A DNA stretch of 64,000 nucleotides, taken from contig OZ038378.1 of NCBI GenBank assembly GCA_964036045.1, positions 162,138,576 to 162,202,575 of the forward strand, in the 5' to 3' direction. The notes under the pieces are model-generated. The model had not been told where the DNA came from and searched no databases. It worked only from the letters and a program-made list of their open reading frames with translations. Positions 14,281 to 25,619 of this stretch are shown here, one piece after another (positions within the stretch are counted from its first letter, which is position 1; the number at the start of each line of letters is the position of its first letter). The DNA is from Eutreptiella sp. 'Long Island Sound 2002'. Taxonomy: Eukaryota; Euglenozoa; Euglenophyceae; Eutreptiales; Eutreptiaceae. Both the position numbers and the translations under genes were made by a program.

Positions 14281-15698
14281 CAGGGCCCTGGACAGTCACC
14301 CGTTCTTCCCTTCGCATGTTGCGTCGGGTCGCTGTTTCTTTACGGAGCCCTGGACAGTCACCCGTTCTTCCCTTCGCATGTTGCGTCGGGTCGCTGTTTT
14401 TTTACGGGGCCCTGGACAGTCACCCGTTCTTCCCTTCGCATGTTGCGTCGGGTGGCTGTTTCTTTACGGGGCCCTGGACAGTCACCCGTTCTTCCCTTCG
14501 CATGTTGCGTCGGGTCGCTCTTTCTTTACGGGGCCCTGGACAGTCACCCGTTCTTCCCTTCGCATGTTGCGTCGGGTGGCTGTTTCTTTACGGGGCACTG
14601 GACAGTCACCCGTTCTTCCCTTCGCATGTTGCATCGGGTCGCTGTTTCTTTACAGGGCCCTGGACAGTCACCCGTTCTTCCCTTCGCATGTTGCGTCGGG
14701 TCGCTCTTTCTTTACGGGGCCCTGGACAGTCACCCGTTCTTCCCTTCGCATGTTGCGTCGGGTGGCTGTTTCTTTACGGGGCCCTGGACAGTCACCCGTT
14801 CTTCCCTTCGCATGTTGCGTCGGGTGGCTGTTTCTTTACAGGGCCCTGGACAGTCACCCGTTCTTCCCTTCGCATGTTGCATCGGGTCGCTGTTTCTTTA
14901 CAGGGCCCTGGACAGTCACCCGTTCTTCCCTTCGCATGTTGCGTCGGGTGGCTGTTTCTTTACAGGGCCCTGGACAGTCACCCGTTCTTCCCTTCGCATG
15001 TTGCGTCAGGTGGCTGTTTCTTTACGGGGCCCTGGACAGTCACCCGTTCTTCCCTTCGCATGTTGCGTCGGGTGGCTGTTTCTTTACGGGGCCCTGGACA
15101 GTCACCCGTTCTTCCCTTCGCATGTTGCATCGGGTCGCTGTTTCTTTACGGGGCCCTGGACAGTCACCCGTTCTTCCCTTCGCATGTTGCGTCGGGTGGC
15201 TGTTTCTTTACGGGGCCCTAGACAGTCACCCGTTCTTCCCTTCGCATGTTGCATCGGGTCGCTGTTTCTTTACGGGGCCCTGGACAGTCACCCGTTCTTC
15301 CCTTCGCATGTTGCGTCGGGTGGCTGTTTCTTTACAGGGCCCTGGACAGTCACCCGTTCTTCCCTTCGCATGTTCCGTCGGGTGGCTGTTTCTTTACGGA
15401 GCCCTGGACAGTCACCCGTTCTTCCCTTCGCATGTTGCGTCAGGTGGCTGTTTCTTTACGGGGCCCTGGACAGTCACCCGTTCTTCCCTTCGCATGTTGC
15501 GTCGGGTCGCTGTTTCTTTACGGGGCCCTGGACAGTCACCCGTTCTTCCCTTCGCATGTTGCGTCGGGTGGCTGTTTCTTTACGGGGCCCTGGACAGTCA
15601 CCCGTTCTTCCCTTCGCATGTTGCGTCGGGTGGCTGTTTCTTTACGGGGCCCTGGACAGTCACCCGTTCTTCCCTTCGCATGTTGCATCGGGTCGCTG

Positions 15699-16816
15699 CT
15701 CTCTGTCGGCCGCCGCGGCCGGTTCTCCTGCTGGTGTCGTTGAGCCCAGTGGTTAGCGTACCGGGGGCTGTGCTGGATGTGTGCCGTTTGCGACCCCCCC
15801 CCCCACCCTTGTCCTGTCCCGAGACACGCGAAACTACGCCCTCGGCCCTCAGACCATGGTTGTACGGGCTTTGTTCCACAGCGGGGCCCTGGGCAGGCTT
15901 TCGAGTTTGGTCGCTCCCGCACAGGGGCGGCCCTGCCCACGCCACGGACCAAAATGCCAAGACGCCAGAGGCAACGACGGGTCATCCTCTAGGTGGGTTG
16001 ACGGTGCTTGCCAGGACAGCGGGTGGGCGGCTTGCTGTGCATCGGGCCTGAGCTATGTTGCCGCTCTTGTTCTACGGCTCTTCTGCTGACGAGGACTTGT
16101 GAGCCGACATTCTGGTGTGCCACTGTTTGATGTCAGCTCATTGGTTGGATGCCTCCCGAAGAGGCCTGTGGGTAAGGGGATGCGCACCACATCAGGCGGC
16201 TCCGGCTGGGGGGATCAGGCTTTCCTCGTCAGTGGCCAGCACACCTGAACACCGCAGGCCACACCGACAGCATGGACGCGCGCGCCCGAGGGCGTGATTC
16301 AGGGGCGTGCTGGCTTTAGGAGGAGGTTGCATGCGACCTGCCCCGTGGGCTCCTGTCCCTTTGCCCCTCAAGAGGCGGGCCACATTATCGGTCTGTCACA
16401 AAAGACTGGTGGCAGTCCGGCAACGACGTGCACGAATGCTGGCATCATCATTGTAACGATTGGGTTCTCGGTTGCAACGACTTGTGTCGCCCTCACCTCT
16501 GGACAGAGCCGGTCGTAACACAAGTGCGGGCGTCGGCAGAATTGACACAAGCGACTCATCCGTGCCTTCCGCTCTGGGACTGGCCACATAGCTGCACCTC
16601 ATAATGACCCTACGGCAAAGAGATTCCCGCTGTATGCAGACGGTTCTGAACCTCTGCAGATCGTCGCAGACCGCGACCAACTGTGCCGCGCGGAATCATA
16701 GCATGGCTCGCCCGCAGTTATGGCCTCGCACCAAACGTCATGGCATTACGGCATAACGGGTCGCAAAAAGCATGTTTGCGGATCCTTGCAGGAGGCGGCG
16801 GCTGCACAGCTGCAGG
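15699..16816. other. GC-rich unique sequence, no supported gene
   Basis: Sequence directly right of the satellite. It contains a C11 run at 15796 and several short open frames on both strands that overlap each other. None has an ATG with convincing length, a recognisable motif or a splice pattern. No tRNA or rRNA fold was recognised. Confidence 0.6.
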
Positions 16817-16979
16817 GGACAACCCCCGCGTAACCCCCGCGTAACCCCGCGTAACCCCCTCGTAACCCCGCATAACCCCCGCGTAACCCCCACGTAACCC
16901 CGCGTAAGCACTGCATAACCCCTGCGTAACCCCGCGTAACCCCCGCGTAACCCCCTCGTAACCCCCGCGTACGCGCGCC
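16817..16979. repeat. 11/12-bp minisatellite, unit GTAACCCCCGC
   Basis: About 14 imperfect copies of an 11-12 base unit such as GTAACCCCCGC or GTAACCCCCTC follow each other. The minus strand carries runs of four or five G in every unit, so it could form G-quadruplexes. Arg/Gly-rich translations on the minus strand are by-products of the repeat. The motif is not one of the usual telomere motifs. Confidence 0.9.
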
Positions 16980-17045
16980 ACTTGCCAAAGCAACCAACAG
17001 CAGTTGCGAGGTCAACCAACGGCAGCTGGACGTAATTCCAGGAAC

Positions 17046-17696
17046 TCAGGATCCTAAACCGACGGTTTGGATTGGGGCATACCCCGATATACGGACTGCG
17101 CATGCCGGACAGGGACGAAAAGGTGCTACTCCTCCTGCTGTCCGCCTCGCGCTTGAGAGAGACTGAAGGGGCACCAAAGCGTCCATAGGACTGGTATCTG
17201 ATCGATTGATGGGAGCATCAGGGGAAAGGGGTGATGAGGCTCCAAGCGGGCGCCCTGGGGAGCCCCCTGGTGAGCCGACCCCCACGGCTGCCACGAGCTC
17301 CTCCACAGACTGGGTCTGGTGTTGCAATGCTCTGTGCAGGACCTTGGCCACATGGTCCACCACACCGCGGTGCTTCAGGGACTGAGACAGAGGCCCAGTC
17401 CCCGTGAGGAGGTTGGCGAGTTCTTCGAGGGTTGGGGTTTCCAGTGAGACGTGTGGCTCCACAAAGGCGATGGCAGGCGAAGGCTCGCTTATGGCGGGTA
17501 GCGGACCGCTCATGGGGGTGCTGGGGAGGGGTGTCTGCGCAAGGGGCAGGCGGCGCTGGCTGCTGAACCGCGAACCTAGATCTGCAATCAAGAAATCGAG
17601 TGGTGGAGGGTGCAGTGCAAATGGCACATGTGGGGACCGCCGGGGACACGTAGGGTCCGCCAGGGGAGACACATCCCCATGTTCCACGAGGAGCAT
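17046..17696 (-). CDS. Hypothetical 216-aa ORF, unrecognised
   Basis: An ATG-started frame on the minus strand of 216 codons. Residues roughly 85-145 look like amphipathic helices (LETPTLEELANLL, then VVDHVAKVLHRALQHQ), while both ends are rich in Pro, Ser and Gly. No family is recognised. It could be an exon of a larger gene or a chance open frame in GC-rich DNA. A 103-codon open frame overlaps on the plus strand, which weakens the case. No promoter or splice evidence was found. Confidence 0.3.
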   Translation of the reverse strand: MLLVEHGDVSPLADPTCPRRSPHVPFALHPPPLDFLIADLGSRFSSQRRLPLAQTPLPSTPMSGPLPAISEPSPAIAFVEPHVSLETPTLEELANLLTGTGPLSQSLKHRGVVDHVAKVLHRALQHQTQSVEELVAAVGVGSPGGSPGRPLGASSPLSPDAPINRSDTSPMDALVPLQSLSSARRTAGGVAPFRPCPACAVRISGYAPIQTVGLGS

Positions 17697-18064
17697 GCTG
17701 GCAATGGGAGATTAACGCTCAAAATGTGCCGTGAACTTGGATGATCACAAGGCAAAACATCGGCAAGTTGGACCGAAAAGCGATTCCAACAAGGCACGAA
17801 ACATCCGCACTATTGGCTTTCAAGAAAAAAACATTTCAAACATGCACCGACTGCATGCATGGAAAAGGAGTTCATACACATTGTTGGGTCCAGGTGTGAC
17901 CCTCTTTGCACACTCCTCTCCTGGTACCACACAATGCAAAGCAATGGCGAGAGCAGCGCGAAGAGTTAAGAAGACAATTCCGAGTTTTCGCTCCCTGCAC
18001 CCACCCAATGGTTGTCCTTGGTTGCACCTTCATTTGGGACTGCAGTCGAATATTAGACAGCAAA

Positions 18065-18200
18065 CACCATTTTCTCGGGGGCTGGGGCCACGATTTACTC
18101 GGGGGATGGGGCCACCATTTAATCGGGGGATGGGGCCACCGTTTACTCGGGGGTTGGTGCCACCATTTTCTCGGGGGCCGGGGCAACCATTTTCTCGACC
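18065..18200. repeat. 24-bp minisatellite, about five copies
   Basis: Units containing CTCGGGGGATGGGGCCACC followed by ATTTA or a close variant repeat about every 24 bases. Because 24 is a multiple of 3 the plus strand shows a periodic Gly/Pro-rich translation, which is no evidence of a gene. Confidence 0.85.
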
Positions 18201-19405
18201 TGGGAGCTTCATCCTTACCCTCATGGGCATCCACCACTACCCTGCAGGGTTATGACTTTTTGCCACACCCCTACATGTATGTTGTCATTACGGTCGCTAC
18301 AAACAAAGGCATGCATGAATCGGAGGGATCCGCCCATTCTCACAAGATGGGGGAACGGATTATCCGGTGAGAATCACCACATTGCAAGGGAACTTGAAGG
18401 TCACCAACACATACCAAGGTAGCAAGATACTCCAACGCACCCCCCCCCCCCTCCCGAAGCCTTGATCGTTGTCCGGAAAACACGCCCCCCTCCCCCCAAG
18501 GTGGCACATTCCTTGAACCACCATACACTACAATCGCGATTTGCGCCGATTAACGACATGCAAAAGGCCCTCCATATTCAAGTGTCCATGTTGCACACTT
18601 GTCCTCAGTCTAGGTGCACGAACGGCTTTTGACCCTTGCCACACGTTCAAAAGCACTCATGCTAGCCTTTATTTACATGCTTTCCCTGGTATCGTAATCC
18701 CTTGCCTTGTGAGTGGAGAAATATGGTCCATAACCAAGGAACTAGTACGACACACAAGGCACTTGGCGAACGATAAATGCGTCCCGTTCCATAGGGCCTT
18801 TTTTTGTCTCGGTGGCAATTGAGTGTGACGCCATGTGCCATCCCTTTTTTTTGAAACAACATACTCGACAAAATACACCAATTCTGCAAAACATGCGCTT
18901 GGGACTTTGGAGAAGGGTAGCTTTGTTTTCCATGTACCCAGATAATAATCCTCACACGCACAACAAAGCGTAAGCACTGCTGCTGCAAAGGCAGAGCCCT
19001 GACAAAGGGATGCCACACAAAAACCCTGCCAAAGAGTCTTCAGGTCTTCTTGCGTGTAAAGTGCACCTAGCCCTCATGCACGCCACACATTGTAGCACAA
19101 TCCACCTTGGGTGGCAATACCGCGCCGCCTTGCCCACACATGCCTTGCATACAAGTATTGCCCACGAGTTTGTGCACATTGTTCTTGAAGTAAGCCCAAC
19201 ACCAAGGGATCTACGACAAGATCGCTTTTGGCGAAAACGAAAAATGCAAAAGTGCCCTTGGTTCGTTTGCTACAACTTTCTGTGTGCCATATGCTATCTT
19301 GAGTGGCTAATTGAGGTTTATTTTTGGGCGTTCTTTGCAACATCGGCGATAGAGAGTTGGCTAATGACCTAGAATTACATCTAACATCCGCCTATCCAAA
19401 ACAAT

Positions 19406-19912
19406 TCACATGTGACGTTCCGTCGTGCTTGGCAAGCTAATATCGAGGTTAAGTTCCATACCTTGCATGAGCGGCGATGGTATCTTCCTCGCTCCTTTTC
19501 GAGACGAGGGTCGCTCTCCCCCTCCGCCGTGCACGGGGCTCGCAGTTGCAACCGCGCTCATGGGCTCAAGGCCAGGGGATAATGGTCGATCAGGGGTGGG
19601 TGCTGCCTTCACGGAGGAGTTGGTAGCGAGGCGCAAGGCGGAGTTTGACGTGGGTCTTCTCACGGATTTGGATAGAAAGTCGGGTTTAGCAAGCAAGGGA
19701 ATCTTGAAGTGCATCAATTGTTTCTCTTGCTCATTAAGGAGCATCTTAATGTGCGCCGGTGCAGCGATCTCATACATCGGACTTCTGATTGGGAGGGGAT
19801 CCATGCTCACGGACCTTGGGGTTGGTATCATCTTGGCATTGATATTCCGGGCATAACGATGGCGTGACCGGGCAACTAGACGGACAGAGGAGATCCATGT
19901 CCCACAGATCAT
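19406..19912 (-). CDS. Hypothetical 168-aa ORF, low confidence
   Basis: Minus-strand frame; the first ATG is at 19912. The middle has a hydrophilic, Lys/Gln-rich stretch (LLNEQEKQLMHFKIP) followed by Ser/Pro-rich sequence. No domain is recognised. Length and composition are compatible with a fragment of a mobile element or with chance. The opposite strand has an overlapping open frame of 143 codons, so coding cannot be claimed on length. Confidence 0.22.
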   Translation of the reverse strand: MICGTWISSVRLVARSRHRYARNINAKMIPTPRSVSMDPLPIRSPMYEIAAPAHIKMLLNEQEKQLMHFKIPLLAKPDFLSKSVRRPTSNSALRLATNSSVKAAPTPDRPLSPGLEPMSAVATASPVHGGGGERPSSRKGARKIPSPLMQGMELNLDISLPSTTERHM

Positions 19913-21857
19913 CAATAAACTTGTGGTTGAACCCTCGTGCCCTGCTCTATCGTGCAACGCGTGGAACGATTCTATGTGTGGCGTGTGCACTATGCCCGAA
20001 ATGCATGGCTTCGTGGGCTTTACATGAATTCTTGGATCCTACCATATGTATCCGGATCTCATTGTCCTCAGCTATGTCACGGGAATTCAGACGCAACTTG
20101 GACGGCAATTTTGTGCATTTGGACCGCGAATCGTGTATCCGGAGGTCGTATCCCTTCCCCCCCCTTCCCCCATGATGTGAACACGGAGCCCCATAACCTT
20201 TGTGTTCGCTTTATGTTACTTTTATTGAAAGAATACAACAAGCCGTAGGCGTTGATGCACAAATGATGCTTTTTCACAACACATTTAGGTGCCAAGCTCA
20301 AGTGCATTAGTATGTGCTTATTTCACACCGTGACCGGACAGACGAATGGGAGAGGTGGGGGGGGCAAGTCAACGGCATCCGTGCAATCTAAATGACTTGT
20401 GAGGCCTCCCCTCAACGCCTGGCCGCCCCCACTAGCAACCAAATTCGATGTGTCGGTGCGCACTTTGACGTCCTTTGGTCAGAAAGGATGTCCTTATTCG
20501 TGCCGAAACAAACTAATCAACCTGCTTGCAAAGCAAGAGCAACACTACCCAACACATCCAAAATCTTTTGCCGCTTCCTTTGCACTGTTGGCATGCCACT
20601 CCTTGTTTTGGGAGAAAGGATGGCACTTTGACAGCCTAGCAACAATTGGAAAATGATGTGCATGGGTGGAACAAGCACAAGTTGAGGTTTTTGACGAAAA
20701 GCGATTCCCAGCACTCTTCTGGCCTATACACTGGAAAATGGGCTTCCCATTGGTTCCCAATTTTTGAACATGTTTGTCGCCGCCTCCCATCCGGCCACCA
20801 CATTACCCGAAAACACAGTTGGGTATCGGTTTCACTTTTGGTGTGCTATTTAGTGGTGGTCGACTTTTTGTGAGGCAAATGAGTGGTTAAAAGGTGTGTT
20901 GGGCGATACGATGGTTTGCCGACACCGAACAATACACGTATTGCATGGTCATGCAATTTATTTCTTGTTTCATTGCCACAGCTTTCTCATTTAGTGCTTA
21001 TATTTTGTGGCTACAACGGGTCTCGCAACGGGTCACTACTTAATGAGAAACCTGGGGCAGTAGCAAAAAAAACCATTTTGGTAGGGTTTTTTAAGGTTTT
21101 TCGGAAAACTGATCAAATTGTTTGCGCAATTCACGCATTATTCGAATCATTTCGCTTTTTGCGCATCGCTACCCTGGGGCCTGTAAATCAGGCAACCTGC
21201 CACCAAATCTGTAAGCTTTTACATGGATGAGCAGCCTGTTTCATTCATCTATAAATCTACAAAAATCCAAAAAAGACTTCAACTTCAAGACAAATCTCAG
21301 TGACTGCCCGAATGTGGACTTGCTGCGCGCGGATCTGCTGGCTCCGGGTCCAGATGCCGCCGCGCGCGCAATCAACCCTTGCACTTTTCGGTCGCATGCA
21401 CTTGGCGGCGGGACGTTTCAATTCTTGGCCGTTTGGAGTTGGCCGTAAGAATCTGTCGCATTTTGTTTGCCGAGGCAGTCTGCCGACAGTCTGCCGAGGC
21501 ACCATGAATTGCAATATTGTGACAAGGTTGTCGCATAGGAACCGGGCCCTTTTGGGCCGCTGCGGATATTTTCACAAATTTTTCGCGCGTAAGGTACAAA
21601 GGATCCCATCAGCAATACCCCGAGCTTGGAGGTCGAGTTGGAGTTTGCTGTGGGGCACTTGCGCGACAGGGGGCTGGATGTCGTATGTCGTATGCACCGG
21701 CACATTCCTCAGGCCCAAGACGTAATCGTACTGTATGGTAATAACAAGGCTGAAATATTAACTGCGACTAGAAAGTGGGCGTAATGGAACTGTATTACTT
21801 TCGACATCTCTATCAATCCTCGCCCTGTTGTCGCTTCAAAATCTCCTTTCAGTTCAA

Positions 21858-24800
21858 ATGAAGCTTTCGGAGCTCATTATTTTTGTGCTCCTTCTGTCTT
21901 TGACTTTCACGTCTGCTTACGACGACATTGAAGACGACGAAGATGAGGATCCCAATGACATGCCGTGGGAGGACACCCCCATAGCCACACACATGTGGCA
22001 ACTCGTCTCCACTGGAAATATTGACGGACTGAACAGTCTTTACAGCCAGAACCAGAAGTGGGTGCACCTTCGTTCAGCCGATGGTCGAGGTACCTGCTTT
22101 CACTCTTGAATCTGCACAACCAACCTTGGAATGTTGGGGCTTCGATTGACTTCATTCCTTCTTCAGGTGGTTTGTTTTGGGCATACGAGTACGGGCAACC
22201 GACCGTTGTTTCCATGTTCCTCAACGCCGGAGTGGTATGTTGTTCTGTGCCGCGGCCGCCGTGAAAACGGATTCTCTGTGTGGGTTTTTCGCGTCGCAAG
22301 CCGTTGATGTTTTGACACTGTTTTTGCTACCCAGCCGAGTGGTGGGTAATTGTCAGGCCTTCGCCATGATCCATTACGTTTGCCCCCAATCTCACGGAAC
22401 GCGGTCAGCATGGGGTGTCCGCGGCCAGCGACAGCAATGGTTGTTTGTGGCCAGCATCAGCAGTTTGTGTGGGTGGCCAGCGACAGCATTGGTTGTGGGT
22501 GGGCAGCGACAGCATTGGTTGTCAGTGGCCAGCGACAGCAATGGTTGTTTGTGGCCAGCATCAGCTTGGGGTGTCGGCGGGCAGTGGCATTTGTCTGTGG
22601 CCAGCGACAGCATGTGTTGTCGGTGGCCAGCATCAGCCTGGGGTGTCGGTGGCCAGCGACAGTTGTCGTTGGCCAGCGACAGCGACAGCATTGGTTCTTG
22701 GTGGCCAGCGACAGCATGTGTTGTCGGTAGCCAGCATCAGCTTGGGGCGTCGGTGGCCAGCGAGAGTTATCGGTGGCCAGCGACAGCCTTGGTTCTTGGT
22801 GGCCAGCGACAGCCTTGGTTGTGGGTGGCCAACGACAGCCTTGGTTGTGGGTGGCCAACGACAGCCTTGGTTGTGGGTCGCCAGCGACAGCATTGGTTGT
22901 GGGTCGCCAACGACAGCCTTGGTTGTGGGTCGCCAGCGACAGCCTTGGTTCTTGGTGGCCAGCGACAGCCTTGGTTGTGGGTGGCCAACGACAGCCTTGG
23001 TTGTGGGTGGCCAACGACAGCCTTGGTTGTGGGTCGCCAGCGACAGCATTGGTTGTGGGTCGCCAACGACAGCCTTGGTTGTGGGTCGCCAGCGACAGCC
23101 TTGGTTGTGGGTGGCCAGCGACAGCCTTGGTTGTGGGTGGCCAACGACAGCATTGGTTGTGGCCAGGGACAGCAATGGTTGTTGGTGGCCAGCATCAGCA
23201 GTTGGTGTCGGTGGCCAGCTACAGCATTCGTTGTGGGTGGCCGCAACAGCATTGGTTGTCAGTGGCCAGCGACTGCATGTGTTGTTGGTGGCCAGCATCA
23301 GCATGGGGTGTCGGTGGCCAGCGACAGCACTGGTTGTTGGTGGCCGGCATCAGCAGTTGGTGTCGGTGGCCAGCGACCATGCACCACGTTTTTGCGTCAC
23401 CTGCACACAAGTGAGGGGCACAGACAGCAGCACAGGACTTGTACTTCTAGGACAACGGGGCGCTTCGAAGGACAGCCGGTAAGGTTGATGGGTTTGGGGC
23501 CGGGTTTCGTGAAGGGAGGTCAGGGGTTGACAGCGTTATGCTCTGAGTGTCGGTGGGGTGGTGGCAGTTTGGGGGGGGGGGGGGGGCGAAGGGAGAAATG
23601 GGAGGGGGTGCTGGTTTTCCGTTGAGGGGGGTTGCGGGATCCTGGAACAGCAGGGTTCATGCCCCCCAATATGATTAACCGAGAGGAAAAAGGATGAAAG
23701 AGGTCGAAGCTGCAGGAAGGGTTCAACGGAGGAACAGGGAATGACAAGAGCAGGAACTCTCACCGCATGGGCAAGGAAGGGCTGACCCACCCGCACTCTT
23801 TTTTCAGCTTACCCCTGTGGGCCCTCTGCTCTGAGGACCTCCTGGCACAGCAAAGAGGGGTGGTTCTGAGGCGGACCTGGTCTTCCACCCTCCACACGTT
23901 CGCGATGTCGGTGGCGCCACCCGGTGCAACACGACGAACCCCTTCAAACACCACCAATGGTACACCAACCGCGGGTGGGCCGTCGGTTGGTCCAACAGAT
24001 CCTTGTCGGCAAGTCCCTTCCATCACGCTATTCATTGGGTTGAAACGCGGCAGCCATCGACAAAGAAGGCTCTTTGACCTATTCCGACCGCGTCACGGAA
24101 CATCAGCGTCACATCATGTCCGATTCCCCTTCAAAAAAAAATTCGAAAGGGGCCCGTTTTGGCCAACACATCGAGTGTCCAGAGCGATTTACTTCCGGTG
24201 CAGCATCGGTCGTCATGCACGTGGACAAGTCACCTGCTATGGTTTCCTCAGCTGCCTTCTTTGACCGCCCATCTCGCCACCGAGTAATCGCAGGGGGCAC
24301 ACCCAGAGCAGGTCAGGTGCAAAACGAAAGCTGCATGAATTGCTGCCACACACACAAAAATGAATGGTGCTTTCTTGATGCGTGCCCCAGCTTGACTTGA
24401 AGGCCCCGTCCCTGACTAACGATTCTCCGAATGGCATGCATGCATGATTTTGTCTCAGAACCCTGAGGCAACGGACATGGATGGGAAAACTCCAAAAGAA
24501 ATGGCACCACCCGGTTTCAAGCACACTTTGGATCCCGAGGCCAAATTTGTGTACACTGCACCACCGACATATGACGAAGATGACGAAGATGAAGAGGTAT
24601 ACCTTGTGGCTAATTGACATGTCAGAATTATCTTGTGCATTGCGACAATTGCCCACGCAATCTGCCACTGTTCGGCAGACCAAACATTAGTCAGCACCAT
24701 TGCATTCCCGGGCGCCTGCTGCACGGCCACCAGTCGGACGCCGTAAAGACGTTTTGTACGTGGAGCCATTTGCATGCTCCAGTGTGAACCAGCCAGTGAA

Positions 24801-25307
24801 GAATGTTTTGTCATTTCAAACGACTGCAACCCGAGTGTGCAGCCGTAAAAGCGAAAAAGGATCCCGTCCCAAAGAACATGCAAATGTGCGCAAACCGGGT
24901 TTCAGAGAAGACAAATAATATTTTTCCAGGGATTTTTCGGTGATCTTGCAATCATTTTGCAAAATGAAAATGACGTTGGACCCGTCGCCGCTGGTGGAGG
25001 GAAGGGGGAAACTCCTGGGATGAGATTTGTCCAGAGTGTTGCGACGGGGGCTTCTCTTTGCGAGTTCAAGGGTTCAAAGATGCGCGATACTTGAGCTGCT
25101 ACACCCAACAGTTACATTTCAACGCAGTGCAAATCAACTGAGCTTCAGTGTCGTGCAGGCCAGCGCATTGCGTTATGTGTGCATTGTGCCCCTCAGTCCT
25201 CTTCGCAATGTCGGAATCATCACTCTGAGGCCGATGAGTGCACTTCTTCGTTGTTTTCGTAGGCCAATCCAACTCTTTACGATGATGTTGACGACGACGA
25301 GTTTTAG
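21858..25307 (+). CDS. Four-exon gene: ER/secreted ankyrin-like acidic protein, 160 aa
   Basis: Proposed exons are 21858-22089, 22167-22234, 24459-24596 and 25263-25307. All introns are GT-AG and the phases match (1, 0, 0). The total is 483 nt including TAG. The first ATG is at 21858. Residues 1-20 form a signal peptide (MKLSELIIFVLLL core). An acidic stretch follows (DDIEDDEDEDPNDMPW), then a THMWQLVSTGNIDGLNSL helix pair and an ankyrin-like repeat that spans the exon joins (SADGRGG-LFWAYEYGQPTVVSMFL-NAGV-NPEATDMDGKTPKEM). The C-terminus is again very acidic and ends YDDVDDDEF. The unbroken ankyrin grammar across three splice joins is strong support. Likely site is the ER lumen or outside the cell; function is unknown. 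A classical KDEL signal is absent. An extra small exon inside the 666-bp third intron cannot be excluded. The second intron is 2224 bp and mostly repeat. Confidence 0.82.
22412..23385. repeat. 26-bp minisatellite inside intron 2 of the ankyrin-like gene, about 37 copies
   Basis: Units such as AGCCTTGGTTGTGGGTGGCC followed by six more bases recur every 26 bases (for example 22811, 22837, 22863). A second level exists: the rarer TTGGTTCTTGG variant returns 156 bases later (22785 and 22941), six units. Long open frames on both strands, Trp/Gly/Ser-rich on plus and Pro/Thr/Leu-rich on minus, are repeat translations. The array lies entirely between the donor at 22235 and the acceptor at 24458. Confidence 0.93.
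23386..24458. other. Rest of intron 2, with a G16 tract
   Basis: No exon is needed here to keep the ankyrin-like reading frame. A run of 16 G lies at 23571-23586. A pyrimidine-rich segment on the minus strand covers 23680-23720. The remaining short open frames show no motif. Confidence 0.55.
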
Positions 25308-25512
25308 TTCCAGAGATTTACCTGGCGATGGACCACACGTCTCTCCTATTTGTCATAGCGCAAGCTGCCTGGGATGCCACACCAGCGAAAGACAACGAGG
25401 GGTGTGCAAGTGGTTGAATTGATATCCGAAGTCAGGCTGGGCAAGACTTGACACAGATTTTGAACCGAGGCCGAATGCAGGGCAAGGAAGCATTGTGTGC
25501 ACACCAGAACAC

Positions 25513-25602
25513 TCACATGAGGGGCAGGTGTCCAGTGCAACGTGTCAGTCGAAATCCATCGAAGGGTTTCTTCTGATAATCAGGAGGATTGGGGTCCTGA
25601 AC
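25513..25602 (-). CDS. Possible minus-strand exon, C-terminal 29 aa of an unknown gene
   Basis: After an acceptor-like TATATGCAG on the minus strand comes an open stretch that reads VQDPNPPDYQKKPFDGF and so on to LPLM and a stop at 25513. A strong GTGAGT donor lies just before the stop, so it could also be an internal exon ending at 25517. The composition looks protein-like. No upstream or downstream partner exon could be joined with confidence. It would belong to a gene that converges on the ankyrin-like gene. Confidence 0.28.
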   Translation of the reverse strand, partial: VQDPNPPDYQKKPFDGFRLTRCTGHLPLM

Positions 25603-25619
25603 CTGCATATAAATTGTAA

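Larger units (their letters stand above)
1..15698. repeat. 62-bp satellite array, about 250 head-to-tail copies
   Basis: The unit starting GGACAGTCACCCGTTCTTCC recurs every 62 bases from base 1 until the match breaks after GGGTCGCTGCT near 15698. Copies differ at a few fixed positions: GCG/GCA, CGG/CAG and TGG/TCG in the middle of the unit, and ACGGGG/ACAGGG/ACGGAG before the conserved CCTGGACAG. A few units are short by 1-2 bases (for example near 5821, 5940 and 6310) or truncated (8770-8790, 10708-10730). The plus strand is open in all three frames over kilobases because 62 is not a multiple of 3 and the unit happens to lack plus-strand stops. These translations are not genes. The array starts before the window, so its full length is unknown. 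A structural (centromeric, subtelomeric or intergenic) role is possible but nothing here shows it. Confidence 0.97.
17700..21857. other. Mostly unrecognised intergenic sequence
   Basis: Apart from the 24-bp minisatellite and the weak ORF at 19406-19912, I see no gene. The many short open frames here are overlapping, lack motifs and differ in composition from the Hip and ankyrin-like exons. Poly-C runs lie near 18440 and 20157, and a poly-G run near 20358. Confidence 0.5.

Noticed and set aside
1-15698. Very long plus-strand open frames (up to 1766 codons) with 62-residue protein repeats
   Set aside because: They are translations of the satellite. A 62-bp unit is read in all three frames; the chance that 62 random codons contain no stop is about 5 percent, so an open satellite is not remarkable. 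Frames shift freely with 1-2 base unit losses, and there is no start context or codon bias.
1-15698. CRISPR array
   Set aside because: The repeats are contiguous with no unique spacers, and the genome is eukaryotic.
22177-23625. 482-codon plus-strand frame and 223-codon minus-strand frame
   Set aside because: Both are readings of the 26-bp minisatellite inside the intron of the ankyrin-like gene.
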